A stretch of DNA of 64,000 nucleotides. Origin: Limnohabitans sp. DM1. Its GTDB lineage: Bacteria; Pseudomonadota; Gammaproteobacteria; Burkholderiales; Burkholderiaceae_C. How positions within the stretch are numbered: position 1 is the stretch's first letter; every line of letters begins with the position of its first letter. Below the pieces are notes generated by a model, which had not been told where the DNA came from, did not search any database, and worked only from the letters and a program-made list of their open reading frames with translations. Positions 54,974-63,104 of this stretch are shown one piece after another. The stretch lies in assembly GCF_001269385.1 (NCBI RefSeq), contig NZ_CXOO01000038.1, forward strand, positions 227 through 64,226, in the 5' to 3' direction. Made by a program: the position numbers and the translations under genes.

Positions 54974-55060
54974 CATGGAGATCGACCTATGCAAACGGGT
55001 TCATAGTGGACACCCCTCATGCCTTATTTAGGGCTTGTGCCTTAGCATCCACAGCGCTGT

Positions 55061-55804
55061 ATGAACACCTTCTCCGACAGCGTCCTGACGGCGCTGAACC
55101 TTGTCACTTCTTTCGATCCTGCCCTGTGGGTGGTCGTCACCCGGTCTTTGGCCGTGAGTGCCACGGCCTGCCTGCTGGCCTACGGCGTGGGCGTGGTGCT
55201 GGGGGCATGGCTCGCGGTGTCGCGCTTTCGGGGACGGGGGGCGGTGCTGGTGGGCTTGAGCACCTTGCTGGCGCTGCCTTCTGTGGTGGTGGGCCTGGTG
55301 GTGTATTTGCTGCTGTCCCGCACAGGGCCTTTGGGCTTTTTGGGCTGGTTGTTCAGTTTCAAGGCCATGGTGTTGGCCCAGTTCATTTTGGTGGTGCCGG
55401 TGGTGGCCGCGCTCACGCGCCAAGTGGTCGAAGACGTGGAGCGCCAGCATGGCGAGCAGTGGGCATCGCTGGGCGCAGGGCCTTGGGTGCGCAGCTTGCT
55501 GCTGGCCTGGGACGAACGCCTGGCCTTGCTGACCATTGGCGTCACCGCCTTCGGCCGCGCCATTTCGGAGGTGGGCGCGGTGATGATCGTGGGCGGCAAC
55601 ATCGATGGCTTCACGCGGGTCATGACCACCGCCATTGCATTGGAGACCAGCAAAGGCGATTTGCCGCTGGCGCTGGGGTTGGGCATGGTCTTGCTGGCGG
55701 TGGTGCTGCTGCTCAATGCGCTGGTGGCGGGGCTTCGCCTGTGGGGTGAGCGGCGCAACGCGCGACCCGCGCCTGAGGGCAGAACCCTAGGGGTGCAGCC
55801 ATGA
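55061..55804 (+). CDS. tupB: Tungstate ABC transporter permease
   Basis: The product has 247 residues with six membrane segments. The permease motif is EVGAVMIVGGNIDGFTRVMT (the EAA-like loop), with LALPSVVVGLVVYLLLSRTG and VPVVAALTRQVVEDVERQHG. This is the TupB/WtpB type rather than ModB, as judged by its operon partner TupA. It overlaps tupC by 4 bases. Confidence 0.85.
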   Translation: MNTFSDSVLTALNLVTSFDPALWVVVTRSLAVSATACLLAYGVGVVLGAWLAVSRFRGRGAVLVGLSTLLALPSVVVGLVVYLLLSRTGPLGFLGWLFSFKAMVLAQFILVVPVVAALTRQVVEDVERQHGEQWASLGAGPWVRSLLLAWDERLALLTIGVTAFGRAISEVGAVMIVGGNIDGFTRVMTTAIALETSKGDLPLALGLGMVLLAVVLLLNALVAGLRLWGERRNARPAPEGRTLGVQP

Positions 55805-56523
55805 GCGCCGCGCAGATCGGTCTGGACGCGGTGAGCGTGCAGCTGGGCGCACAAACGGCCTTGATGGGCGTGAGCTTGCGCATCGAGGCGGGTGAGCGCG
55901 TGGCGCTGGTGGGGGCCAATGGTTCGGGCAAAAGCACTTTGCTGCGCACCTTGCACGGGCTGGTGCGGCCCACGCAAGGCCAGGTGCAACAAGCGCCGGG
56001 TGTTCGTCAGGCCATGCTGTTCCAAAGGCCGCATTTGCTGCGTCTGTCGGCCTTGAACAATGTGGCGCTGGGCCTGTGGCTGGACCGCGCACGCGGACTG
56101 CGTTGGTCGGCCGCCCAAGCGCTGGCGCAGCAGGCTTTGCAGCGCGTGGGCCTGCAGTCTGTGGCGCAGCAAAACGGCCGCCAGTTGTCTGGCGGGCAGC
56201 AACAGCGCCTGGCCTTGGCCCGCGCTTGGGCATGCCAGCCCGATGTGCTGCTGCTGGATGAACCCACGGCCAGTCTGGACCCGCATGCCAAACGCGAAGT
56301 CGAAGCTCTGATGGCCGACTTCGCTGGCGCTCAAGATCGCCCTTTGACCTTGGTCTGGGCCAGCCACAACTTGGGCCAAGTCAAACGCTTGGCCACCCGT
56401 GTCGTTTATCTGGAGTTCGGGCAAGTGATGGCCGACTTGCCCGTGGCCGATTTTTTCAACCCTGCCGTGCTGGCCCAATGCAGCCCGGCAGCCCATGCTT
56501 TTGTGCAAGGAGAACTTTCATGA
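55801..56523 (+). CDS. tupC: Tungstate ABC transporter ATP-binding protein
   Basis: The product has 240 residues. Walker A is LVGANGSGKSTLLRTL, the signature QLSGGQQQRLALARAWA, Walker B VLLLDEPTASLDPHAK, and the switch histidine lies in VWASHNLGQVKRLA. There is no regulatory C-terminal TOBE domain, unlike ModC, as expected for TupC. It overlaps both neighbours by 4 bases. Confidence 0.85.
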   Translation: MSAAQIGLDAVSVQLGAQTALMGVSLRIEAGERVALVGANGSGKSTLLRTLHGLVRPTQGQVQQAPGVRQAMLFQRPHLLRLSALNNVALGLWLDRARGLRWSAAQALAQQALQRVGLQSVAQQNGRQLSGGQQQRLALARAWACQPDVLLLDEPTASLDPHAKREVEALMADFAGAQDRPLTLVWASHNLGQVKRLATRVVYLEFGQVMADLPVADFFNPAVLAQCSPAAHAFVQGELS

Positions 56524-57335
56524 CCTACCCCTTTTCTCTCACCCGTCGCGCCTTGGTGTGTGCGGTTTTGGCCAGCACCTCGGTCTGGGCACAAGCCCAG
56601 TCCATCGTCATGTCGTCCACCACATCGACTGAGCAGTCGGGCTTGTTTGCGCACCTCTTGCCTGCCTTCAAAAAGGCCAGTGGGCTGGATGTGAAAGTGG
56701 TGGCCCTGGGCACGGGCCAGGCGCTGGACATGGCGCGGCGCGGTGACGCCGATGTGGTGTTTGTGCACGACCAGGTGGCCGAAGAGAAATTTGTGGCCGA
56801 TGGCTTTGGCATCAAGCGCTTGCCTGTGATGTACAACGACTTTGTGCTGATCGGCCCCAAGGCCGACCCGGCAGCCACCAAAGGCAAAGACATTGTGGCG
56901 GCCTTGGCCAAGTTGTCGGCCGGCAATGCTGCCTTTGTGTCTCGCGGTGACAAGAGCGGCACACACGCGGCCGAATTGCGTTTTTGGAAGATGGCCAATT
57001 TAGACGACAAAAAGGGCAGTGGCTACAAAGAGTGTGGCTGCGGCATGGGCCCGGCTTTGAACATTGCGGCATCTTCGGGGGCCTATTTGTTGGCCGACCG
57101 CGCCACTTGGCTGAACTTCAAAAACCGCGCCGATCTGGCCATTTTGGTGGAGGGTGATCAACGCCTGTTCAACCAATACGGCGTGATGGTGGTCAACCCG
57201 GCCAAACATGCGCATGTTAAGCAGGTCGATGCGCAAAAGTTTGTGGACTGGATCACCTCGGCCGCTGGTCAGGGTGTGATTGCCGACTACAAAATCGGCG
57301 GTGAGCAGTTGTTTTTCCCGAACGCAACGCGTTGA
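56520..57335 (+). CDS. tupA: Tungstate-binding periplasmic protein
   Basis: The start chosen is the ATG at 56520, overlapping tupC. The product has 271 residues with a signal peptide (RRALVCAVLASTSVWAQAQS). The mature protein opens VMSSTTSTEQSGLFAHLLPA, which carries the TTTS-like anion-binding motif of TupA, then RGDADVVFVHDQVAEEKFVA and FVSRGDKSGTHAAELRFW. TupA-type proteins favour tungstate strongly over molybdate. The aor genes 1.4 kb away supply the use for the metal. Confidence 0.88.
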   Translation: MTYPFSLTRRALVCAVLASTSVWAQAQSIVMSSTTSTEQSGLFAHLLPAFKKASGLDVKVVALGTGQALDMARRGDADVVFVHDQVAEEKFVADGFGIKRLPVMYNDFVLIGPKADPAATKGKDIVAALAKLSAGNAAFVSRGDKSGTHAAELRFWKMANLDDKKGSGYKECGCGMGPALNIAASSGAYLLADRATWLNFKNRADLAILVEGDQRLFNQYGVMVVNPAKHAHVKQVDAQKFVDWITSAAGQGVIADYKIGGEQLFFPNATR

Positions 57336-57358
57336 GTGACTCGCGGCTGGGGCGATAT

Positions 57359-58546
57359 TCAAGCCTTGCCGCTGCCCAGTTTGCGGTACACCGTGGCGCG
57401 GCTGATGCCCAAGGCACGGGCCGCTTCGGCCACATTGCCTCGCGCCTGTTTGACGGCTTCGCGGATCATCTCGGTTTGTGCGTCTTTCAGGCCTTTGGGT
57501 GCCTGGGCCATGGCCGCAATTGGGGGCTCGGGTGGCGCGGTGTGGGCGCCATGGCCCGACGGTGCAGCGTGAAACGCCTGCGCCGAAGACCCTGCCAGCC
57601 AAGCCTGCGTTTGCAAGCGCAGCCCTGACCACAGGGGCAACTCTTGGGTCTGCGCTGCGCCTTTGCTGTTTCGCCGGGCCGCGTCGAACAGGTTTTCCCA
57701 GGCAGAGGCAAACACATCGCTGGCGTGCAAGGACTCGCCTTCCGGGGTGGGCGACAAAGACAACATTTGCCGCGCGGTTGGGTTGGCACCCAAGATGTGG
57801 CCGTTCGGGCCCAAGGTGATCAAGCCGTCGCTGTCGTCGCCGGCTTGGTTGCCGGGCCAGTTCAGGCGCAGCACCAGCGCGTGTCCGGTGGACAGCAGCC
57901 AGCTGTTTTCGATGCTGCGGGCCGAGCGCCGCACCAGATGTTTCAGGGCCGGGCGTTCGGTGGTTTCGATGCCTGTCAGGTCCAGCATGCCCGCGCACAA
58001 GCCGTCAGGACCAAAAACCGGTGCCCCGGCGCAGCTGTAGACGCTGTTGTCTTGGAAAAAATGCTCGCCCCGGTGCAGCCAGACCGGTTGCAGTTCGGTC
58101 AAGGCTGCGCTGATGGACGTGGTGCCCACCGAGCGCTCTGACAGGTCCACACCCACACGGGCAATGGCGTCGGCGCGGCGGTCTTGGCGGTCCACCGGGC
58201 CGTGCACATCGACCACGATGCCCTGTGCATTGGTCAAGATGGCGAAATAGCGGATGTCGGCAATCGCACGGGCCAGCTCCACCAGCACAGGCTGGGCCGC
58301 CTGCACCAGTGGGCGGCTGTTTTCTTGCACGCGGCGCATTTGCTGAGCCGAAACGGTGTCAAACCCTACGCTTTGCTGCGGCTGCAGGCCCATGGCCAGG
58401 CAACGTTTCCAGGACTGGGTCAGCCAAGGCGACACACCTGCCTGCGATTCGCCGGGGCGCAAGTGGCCAGAGCGCCCTTGAAACACCAGTTCACGGGCTT
58501 GTTCTATCCGCTGCAAGCGGTCGCTGTTGAGGGCAGTCAGGGACAT
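57359..58546 (-). CDS. GAF-Fis transcriptional regulator (AcoR-like, without AAA+ domain)
   Basis: The product has 395 residues. The N-terminal part is like AcoR-type activators: SQAGVSPWLTQSWKRCLAMG, then a GAF domain (ADIRYFAILTNAQGIVVDVH, RVGVDLSERSVGTTSISAAL). A PAS-like part follows (GLITLGPNGHILGANPTARQ), and the Fis-type helix-turn-helix lies at the end (QARGNVAEAARALGISRATV). The central sigma-54 AAA+ domain is absent: no GESGTGKE Walker A and no GAFTGA. So it cannot drive sigma-54 promoters. It is divergent from the aldehyde oxidoreductase operon and is its likely regulator. Confidence 0.85.
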   Translation of the reverse strand: MSLTALNSDRLQRIEQARELVFQGRSGHLRPGESQAGVSPWLTQSWKRCLAMGLQPQQSVGFDTVSAQQMRRVQENSRPLVQAAQPVLVELARAIADIRYFAILTNAQGIVVDVHGPVDRQDRRADAIARVGVDLSERSVGTTSISAALTELQPVWLHRGEHFFQDNSVYSCAGAPVFGPDGLCAGMLDLTGIETTERPALKHLVRRSARSIENSWLLSTGHALVLRLNWPGNQAGDDSDGLITLGPNGHILGANPTARQMLSLSPTPEGESLHASDVFASAWENLFDAARRNSKGAAQTQELPLWSGLRLQTQAWLAGSSAQAFHAAPSGHGAHTAPPEPPIAAMAQAPKGLKDAQTEMIREAVKQARGNVAEAARALGISRATVYRKLGSGKA

Positions 58547-58581
58547 GTCAGATGTGTATCAAGCTGAGAATTTATGAGTGC

Positions 58582-58604
58582 AACCCTGTTAAACCTAGGG
58601 TTAA
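58582..58604. promoter_or_regulatory. Inverted repeat between regulator and aor operon
   Basis: AACCCT (58582-58587) pairs with AGGGTT (58597-58602). An overlapping near-palindrome TTAAACCTAGGGTTAA at 58589-58604 has one mismatch per arm. It lies 35-58 bases upstream of the regulator's start and about 100 before the aor operon. It is a good candidate operator for the GAF-Fis protein. No -24/-12 sigma-54 promoter was seen. Confidence 0.45.
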
Positions 58605-58700
58605 TCCGTATCGGTTTACAGGTGTATGCGCCAACAATCGCTATGCATTCTGATTCATAAGCGCGAGCTTGAACAGCCCGCCACTTCACAGGAGATCCAC

Positions 58701-59177
58701 ATGCAGAAAGTCCTGCACATCAATCCGGACAAATGTACCGGCTGCTTGCAGTGCGAAATGGCCTGTTCTTTCGAGAACTACGGCACATACGCCACATCCA
58801 AGTCGCGCATCAAGGTGTTCGATTTCCACCACACCGGTAAAAAAGTGCCTTACACCTGCACCCAGTGCGACGAAGCCTGGTGCCTGCACGCCTGCCCAGT
58901 GGAAGCCATCACCGTGGACAAAGCCACGGGCGCCAAGGTGGTCAATGAGTCCACCTGCGTGGGCTGCAAGGTTTGCACCATCGCCTGCCCATTTGGCACG
59001 ATCAACTATGTGCAAGAAACTGGCAAGGTGCAAAAGTGCGACCTGTGCGGTGGCGATCCGGCTTGTGCCGACGCCTGCCCCACCGGCGCCATCACCTTTG
59101 TTGATGCCAACTGGACCGGCATGGACAAAATGAAACAGTGGGCCGACAAGTTGGGCAATCAGCCCTCTGCGGCTTAA
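58701..59177 (+). CDS. aorA: Aldehyde oxidoreductase electron-transfer subunit (four 4Fe-4S clusters)
   Basis: The start chosen is the ATG at 58701 with AGGAGA upstream. The product has 158 residues. Four cysteine motifs are visible: CTGCLQCEMAC, CTQCDEAWCLHAC, CVGCKVCTIAC with CPFGTINY, and CDLCGGDPACADAC. This polyferredoxin matches the small subunit of the multi-subunit tungsten enzyme of Aromatoleum (AorA). It passes electrons between the catalytic subunit and the FAD subunit. It is the first gene of the operon and lies 26 bases before aorB. Confidence 0.88.
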   Translation: MQKVLHINPDKCTGCLQCEMACSFENYGTYATSKSRIKVFDFHHTGKKVPYTCTQCDEAWCLHACPVEAITVDKATGAKVVNESTCVGCKVCTIACPFGTINYVQETGKVQKCDLCGGDPACADACPTGAITFVDANWTGMDKMKQWADKLGNQPSAA

Positions 59178-59203
59178 ACCCCCCACCCTTAAGGAGCATC
59201 AAC

Positions 59204-61051
59204 ATGTCTTGGGCTGGAAAAATTCTCCGCGTCAACCTGACTGCGGGCACCGTCAAATCCGAACCGTTGAACATGGAATGGGCCAAGGCCTATCTGGGTT
59301 CACGCGGTCTGGGCAGCAAATACCTGATCAGCGAAGTCGACCCCAAAGTCGATCCGCTGTCGGCCGACAACAAAATCATCTGGGCCACCGGCCCGCTGAC
59401 CGGCACCATGGCCTCTACCGGTGGCCGCTACACCGTCATCACCAAAGGCCCACTGACTGGCGCCATTGCCTGCTCCAACTCGGGCGGCTACTGGGGGGCC
59501 GAGCTGAAAATGGCCGGTTGGGACATGATCATTTTTGAAGGCGCATCGGCCAAGCCGGTGTACCTCTACATCAACGACGACGAAGTCGAGCTGCGCGACG
59601 CCGGTCACCTGTGGGGCCAAAGCGTCTGGAAGACTGAGGAGATCCTCAAGTCCAGCCTGCAAGACCCGCTGCTGCGCGTGTCCAGCATTGGCAAGGCCGG
59701 TGAAAACGGCGTGCTGTATGCCGCCGTGGTGAACGACCTGCACCGTGCGGCTGGCCGCTCGGGCGTGGGCACCGTCATGGGCAGCAAAAACCTCAAGGCC
59801 ATCGCCGTGCGCGGCACGATTGGTGTGGGTAACGTGCAAAACCCCAAGGCCTTCATGGCGGCGACCAAGGCCGCCAAAAAGGTGTTGGCCGACAACGGCG
59901 TCACCGGCCAGGGCTTGCCCGCCTACGGCACCCAGGTGCTGATGAACGTGATCAACGAAGTCGGTGCTTTGCCTACCCGCAACCACCGCGACGTGCAGTT
60001 CGAAAGCGCCAAGGACATCTCGGCCGAAGCCATGGTCACGCCCCGCGAGACCGACGGCAAAAAGCACCTGGTGACCAACCAGGCTTGCTTTGGTTGCACC
60101 ATCGCCTGCGGTCGCATCAGCAAAATGGACGAAGGCCACTTCTCGGTCAAGAACAAGCCTGAGTATTGGGGCGCCAATGGCGGCCTGGAATACGAAGCGG
60201 CTTGGGCGCTGGGTGCGGCCAACGGCGTCAAAGACCTCGAAGCCCTGCAATACGCCAACATGATCTGCAACGAAGAAGGCTTTGACCCGATCAGCTTCGG
60301 TGCCACCATCGGCGCCGTCATGGAGCTGTATGAAATGGGTGTGCTGACCAAAGAGCAAATTGGTGTGGAAGCGCCATTCGGCTCTGCCGAAGCCTTGTGT
60401 GAATTTGTCGACATGACCGCCAAGGGCATTGGTTTTGGCAAGGAAATTGGCCTGGGCTCCAAACGCCTGACCGCCAAGTACGGCCACCCCGACCTGTCCA
60501 TGAGCGTCAAGGGCCAGGAATTCCCAGCCTACGACGGCCGTGTGATCCAGGGCATTGGCCTGGCTTACGCCACGTCCAACCGTGGTGCTTGCCACCTGCG
60601 TGGTTACACCATCGCGTCTGAAGTGCTGGGCATCCCGGTCAAGACCGAGCCCACCGAGCACGAAGGCAAACCAGAACTGGTCAAGGCTTTCCAAGATGCG
60701 ACAGCCGCTTTTGACTCGGCCGGCATTTGCGTGTTCACCAGCTTTGCCTGGACACTGGCTGACGTGGCCCCTCAGGTGCAAGCCGCATGCGGCGAAGAGT
60801 TCACCATGGAACACTTGGCCCACATCGGTGAGCGCATCTGGAACATGGAGCGCGATTTCAACAACGCAGCAGGCTTTACCAAAGCCGACGACAACCTGCC
60901 CAAACGCCTGATGACCGAAGCCGCCAAAACCGGCCCCGGCAAAGGCATGGTCAGCAAGTTGGACGAGATGCTGCCCAAGTACTACGACGCGCGTGGCTGG
61001 GACGGCGAAGGCCGACCCACATCGGCCACACGGGAACGTCTGGGCCTGTGA
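59204..61051 (+). CDS. aorB: Tungsten-containing aldehyde:acceptor oxidoreductase, catalytic subunit
   Basis: The start chosen is the ATG at 59204 with AAGGAG ten bases upstream. The product has 615 residues, the usual length for this family. The N-terminal domain begins MSWAGKILRVNLTAGTVKSE, with GRYTVITKGPLTGAIACSNS. The 4Fe-4S cluster ligands are CFGCTIAC (Cys 295, 298, 302) and the late Cys 509 in DSAGICVF. Likely active-site residues lie in GANGGLEYE (Glu 329/331) and GACHLRG (His 464). It holds W-bispterin and oxidises aldehydes to acids, or reduces acids at low potential. The tungstate transporter is encoded upstream. Confidence 0.92.
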   Translation: MSWAGKILRVNLTAGTVKSEPLNMEWAKAYLGSRGLGSKYLISEVDPKVDPLSADNKIIWATGPLTGTMASTGGRYTVITKGPLTGAIACSNSGGYWGAELKMAGWDMIIFEGASAKPVYLYINDDEVELRDAGHLWGQSVWKTEEILKSSLQDPLLRVSSIGKAGENGVLYAAVVNDLHRAAGRSGVGTVMGSKNLKAIAVRGTIGVGNVQNPKAFMAATKAAKKVLADNGVTGQGLPAYGTQVLMNVINEVGALPTRNHRDVQFESAKDISAEAMVTPRETDGKKHLVTNQACFGCTIACGRISKMDEGHFSVKNKPEYWGANGGLEYEAAWALGAANGVKDLEALQYANMICNEEGFDPISFGATIGAVMELYEMGVLTKEQIGVEAPFGSAEALCEFVDMTAKGIGFGKEIGLGSKRLTAKYGHPDLSMSVKGQEFPAYDGRVIQGIGLAYATSNRGACHLRGYTIASEVLGIPVKTEPTEHEGKPELVKAFQDATAAFDSAGICVFTSFAWTLADVAPQVQAACGEEFTMEHLAHIGERIWNMERDFNNAAGFTKADDNLPKRLMTEAAKTGPGKGMVSKLDEMLPKYYDARGWDGEGRPTSATRERLGL

Positions 61052-61058
61052 CCTTGCC

Positions 61059-61115
61059 CCTGTAGGAGCGAGCCCTGCTCGCGAAGCCTTCGCTGCAGGC
61101 GCGCGCTTCTACAGG
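61059..61115. repeat. REP-like element between aorB and aorC
   Basis: CCTGTAGGAGCG (61059-61070) and CGCTTCTACAGG (61104-61115) are inverses with one mismatch. Inside lie the perfect stem GCGAGC/GCTCGC (61068-61082) and GCGAA/TTCGC (61081-61093). The TGTAGGAGCGAGC...GCTCGCGAAG core is the pattern of Pseudomonas-type REP sequences and is shared with the pair at 21726-21786. Confidence 0.7.
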
Positions 61116-61120
61116 AACCA

Positions 61121-61142
61121 CAGCGGCCCCGAGGGGCCGCTG
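61121..61142 (+). terminator. Strong hairpin between aorB and aorC
   Basis: CAGCGGCCCC and GGGGCCGCTG form a perfect 10-bp stem with a 2-base loop, ending 21 bases before the aorC start. There is no T-run, so it may stabilise the upstream mRNA or lower aorC expression rather than end transcription. Confidence 0.55.
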
Positions 61143-61163
61143 TCTGTTTCTGGAGAAAACCCC

Positions 61164-62510
61164 ATGACCCATCACATCATTCTGGGCGCAGGCCCTGCAG
61201 GCGTCATCGCCGCCGAAACCTTGCGCAAGCACTGCCCCCAAGACCGCATCACCATCGTCGGTGACGAAAAAGAAGCGCCTTATTCGCGCATGGCGATTCC
61301 TTATTTGCTGATCGGCAACGTCGAAGAAAAAGGCACTTGGCTGCGCAAGGGCGACACCCACTTTGCCGACTTGCGCATCGACATCATGAACGCACGCGCC
61401 ACCCAGGTGGACACCGTGGCGCGGCAAGTGGTGCTGGACAACGGCCAAAAGCTGGCCTTTGACAAATTGCTGATCGCCACCGGCTCGCAGCCCGTGCGTC
61501 CGCCTATTGCAGGCATGGACCTGCCCGGTGTGCACCCTTGCTGGACGCTGGCCGACGCCCGCGCCATTGCCGCACTGGCCAAGCCTGGCGCCAAAGTCTT
61601 GCAAATGGGCGCGGGCTTCATTGGCTGCATCATCATGGAAGCGCTCAAGCAGCGCGGCGTCGAACTGTCGGTGGTCGAGATGGGTGACCGCATGGTGCCC
61701 CGCATGATGGGTCCCATGGCGGGCGGCATGATCCGCGACTGGTGCGAAACCAAAGGCGTTAAGGTCTATGTGGGCACCCGTGTTGAATCCATTGAGCCTG
61801 CCGGTACACCGAGCGGCATCTTGGGCAAATTGGCCAGCGCCATTGGCTTGGGCGGCTCTGCGCCCGCAGGCCAAGGCTTGCAAGTGCGCCTGTCCAACGG
61901 TCAAACCGTCGAGGCCGATTTGGTCATCAGCGCCACCGGCGTGCGCCCGGCCATCGGCTTCCTCAAAGACAGCGGCATCACTTGCTTGCAGGGCATCTTG
62001 ACCGATCAGTGCCTGCAAACCAATGTGCCAGGCATTTATGCCGCCGGTGACTGCGCCGAGGCTTTTGACAACGTGAGTGGCCAGACCATCGTCAGTGCCA
62101 TCCAGCCCAACGCGGCTGAACAAGCCCGCGTGGCCGCGCTCAACATGGCCGGTCAGCACACCACCCTCAAGGGCGTGACCCAGATCAACGTGCTCGACAC
62201 CCTGGGCCTGATTTCCACCAGCTTTGGCAACTGGCAAGGTGTTGAAGGTGGCGAACAAGCCCAGCTGACCGACCAAGCCGCAGGCAAACACCTGAGTCTG
62301 CAGTTCAAGGACGATGTCATGGTGGGCTGCAACTCTGTGGGCTGGACCGAGCATGTGGGCGTCATGCGTGGGCTGGTCGAAGGCCAAGTGCGTTTGGGCG
62401 ACTGGAAAGACCGCCTGATTCAAGACCCCACACGCCTCATGGACGCCTATCTGGCCTGCGCGCAAGGCCAGGGTCAATGGAGTGGTGCGGCCGATGCGCG
62501 TCGCAGATAG
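61164..62510 (+). CDS. aorC: FAD/NAD(P)-dependent oxidoreductase subunit of the aldehyde oxidoreductase
   Basis: The start chosen is the ATG at 61164 (MTHHIILGAGPAGVIAAETL). The product has 448 residues. The FAD site GAGPAGVIAAE, the GAGFIGCIIMEALKQRGVEL NAD(P) site and TNVPGIYAAGDCAEAFD are typical of the pyridine-nucleotide disulfide family. The redox-active Cys pair of disulfide reductases is absent (AIPYLLIGNV in its place). It matches AorC, which links the enzyme to NAD(H). A REP element and hairpin separate it from aorB. Confidence 0.88.
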   Translation: MTHHIILGAGPAGVIAAETLRKHCPQDRITIVGDEKEAPYSRMAIPYLLIGNVEEKGTWLRKGDTHFADLRIDIMNARATQVDTVARQVVLDNGQKLAFDKLLIATGSQPVRPPIAGMDLPGVHPCWTLADARAIAALAKPGAKVLQMGAGFIGCIIMEALKQRGVELSVVEMGDRMVPRMMGPMAGGMIRDWCETKGVKVYVGTRVESIEPAGTPSGILGKLASAIGLGGSAPAGQGLQVRLSNGQTVEADLVISATGVRPAIGFLKDSGITCLQGILTDQCLQTNVPGIYAAGDCAEAFDNVSGQTIVSAIQPNAAEQARVAALNMAGQHTTLKGVTQINVLDTLGLISTSFGNWQGVEGGEQAQLTDQAAGKHLSLQFKDDVMVGCNSVGWTEHVGVMRGLVEGQVRLGDWKDRLIQDPTRLMDAYLACAQGQGQWSGAADARRR

Positions 62511-62526
62511 AAGTGACAATCCACGC

Positions 62527-62781
62527 ATGAACATCACCTTCAAACTGTTTGCCACGCTCACCGACTATCTGCCTGCCGAGGTTCGCCGCAGCAATCAGAT
62601 CGTCATGGACGTGGCATCTGGCACCACCATCATGCAAGTCATCGACTCCTTCAGTCTGCCCCCCAAGCTGGTGCATCTGGTCTTGGTCAATGGCAAATAC
62701 ATCGCCCCCGAAGACCGAGGCACGCACGCCCTGGTTGAGGGCGATGTGCTGGCCATCTGGCCGCCTGTTGCAGGCGGCTGA
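62527..62781 (+). CDS. aorD: MoaD-like sulfur carrier protein
   Basis: The product has 84 residues from the ATG at 62527. The ubiquitin-like fold shows in NITFKLFATLTDYLPAEVRR and VHLVLVNGKYIAPEDRGTHA. It ends in ...PPVAGG, the C-terminal Gly-Gly needed for thiocarboxylate formation. A MoaD-like gene in aor clusters probably serves the tungsten-pterin cofactor. It follows aorC by 16 bases. The MoeA-like partner of Aromatoleum is not found here. Confidence 0.82.
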   Translation: MNITFKLFATLTDYLPAEVRRSNQIVMDVASGTTIMQVIDSFSLPPKLVHLVLVNGKYIAPEDRGTHALVEGDVLAIWPPVAGG

Positions 62782-62789
62782 AGTCCTCG

Positions 62790-63089
62790 ATGCAAGCAAG
62801 CTACGCCGAAACTTTTCAGCGCGACATGGGCTGTACCGAAGCCGAATGGCTGGGGTGGCTGCCCCGTGCTGTGGGCCAGCACCCCATGCAATGCCAGGCC
62901 AGCAGCGCACGCATCACCATCGGTGCGGGGCATCTGCAATTGCGCTGGCAAGTCATGCCCCCACGCGTCATTGCACAAATTCGCCTACCCGTGCTGCGCA
63001 TGCACTTCCAGTTTGAGGGCTTGAGCGACCCAGAACGCTACACCTTCATGCGCCACTTTGACCTGTACACCCAGCGCGGCGGCGGCTGA
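62790..63089 (+). CDS. Unrecognised 99-residue protein in the aor operon
   Basis: It starts 8 bases after aorD and so lies in the same operon. The product has no signal peptide or membrane segment. It has aromatic- and arginine-rich stretches: MGCTEAEWLGWLPRAVGQHP, ITIGAGHLQLRWQVMPPRVI, LPVLRMHFQFEGLSDPERY and a tail TFMRHFDLYTQRGGG ending in three glycines. I do not recognise the family. Position suggests a maturation factor or accessory for the tungsten enzyme. The GGG end invites comparison with the GG end of the MoaD-like neighbour, but this is speculation. Confidence 0.6.
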   Translation: MQASYAETFQRDMGCTEAEWLGWLPRAVGQHPMQCQASSARITIGAGHLQLRWQVMPPRVIAQIRLPVLRMHFQFEGLSDPERYTFMRHFDLYTQRGGG

Positions 63090-63104
63090 GGCTTGCCCGG
63101 GTCA

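Noticed and set aside
58547..58700. Sigma-54 promoter or Moco/Tuco-type riboswitch upstream of aorA
   Set aside because: No GG-N10-GC element and no matching structured leader could be identified; only the inverted repeat is supported.
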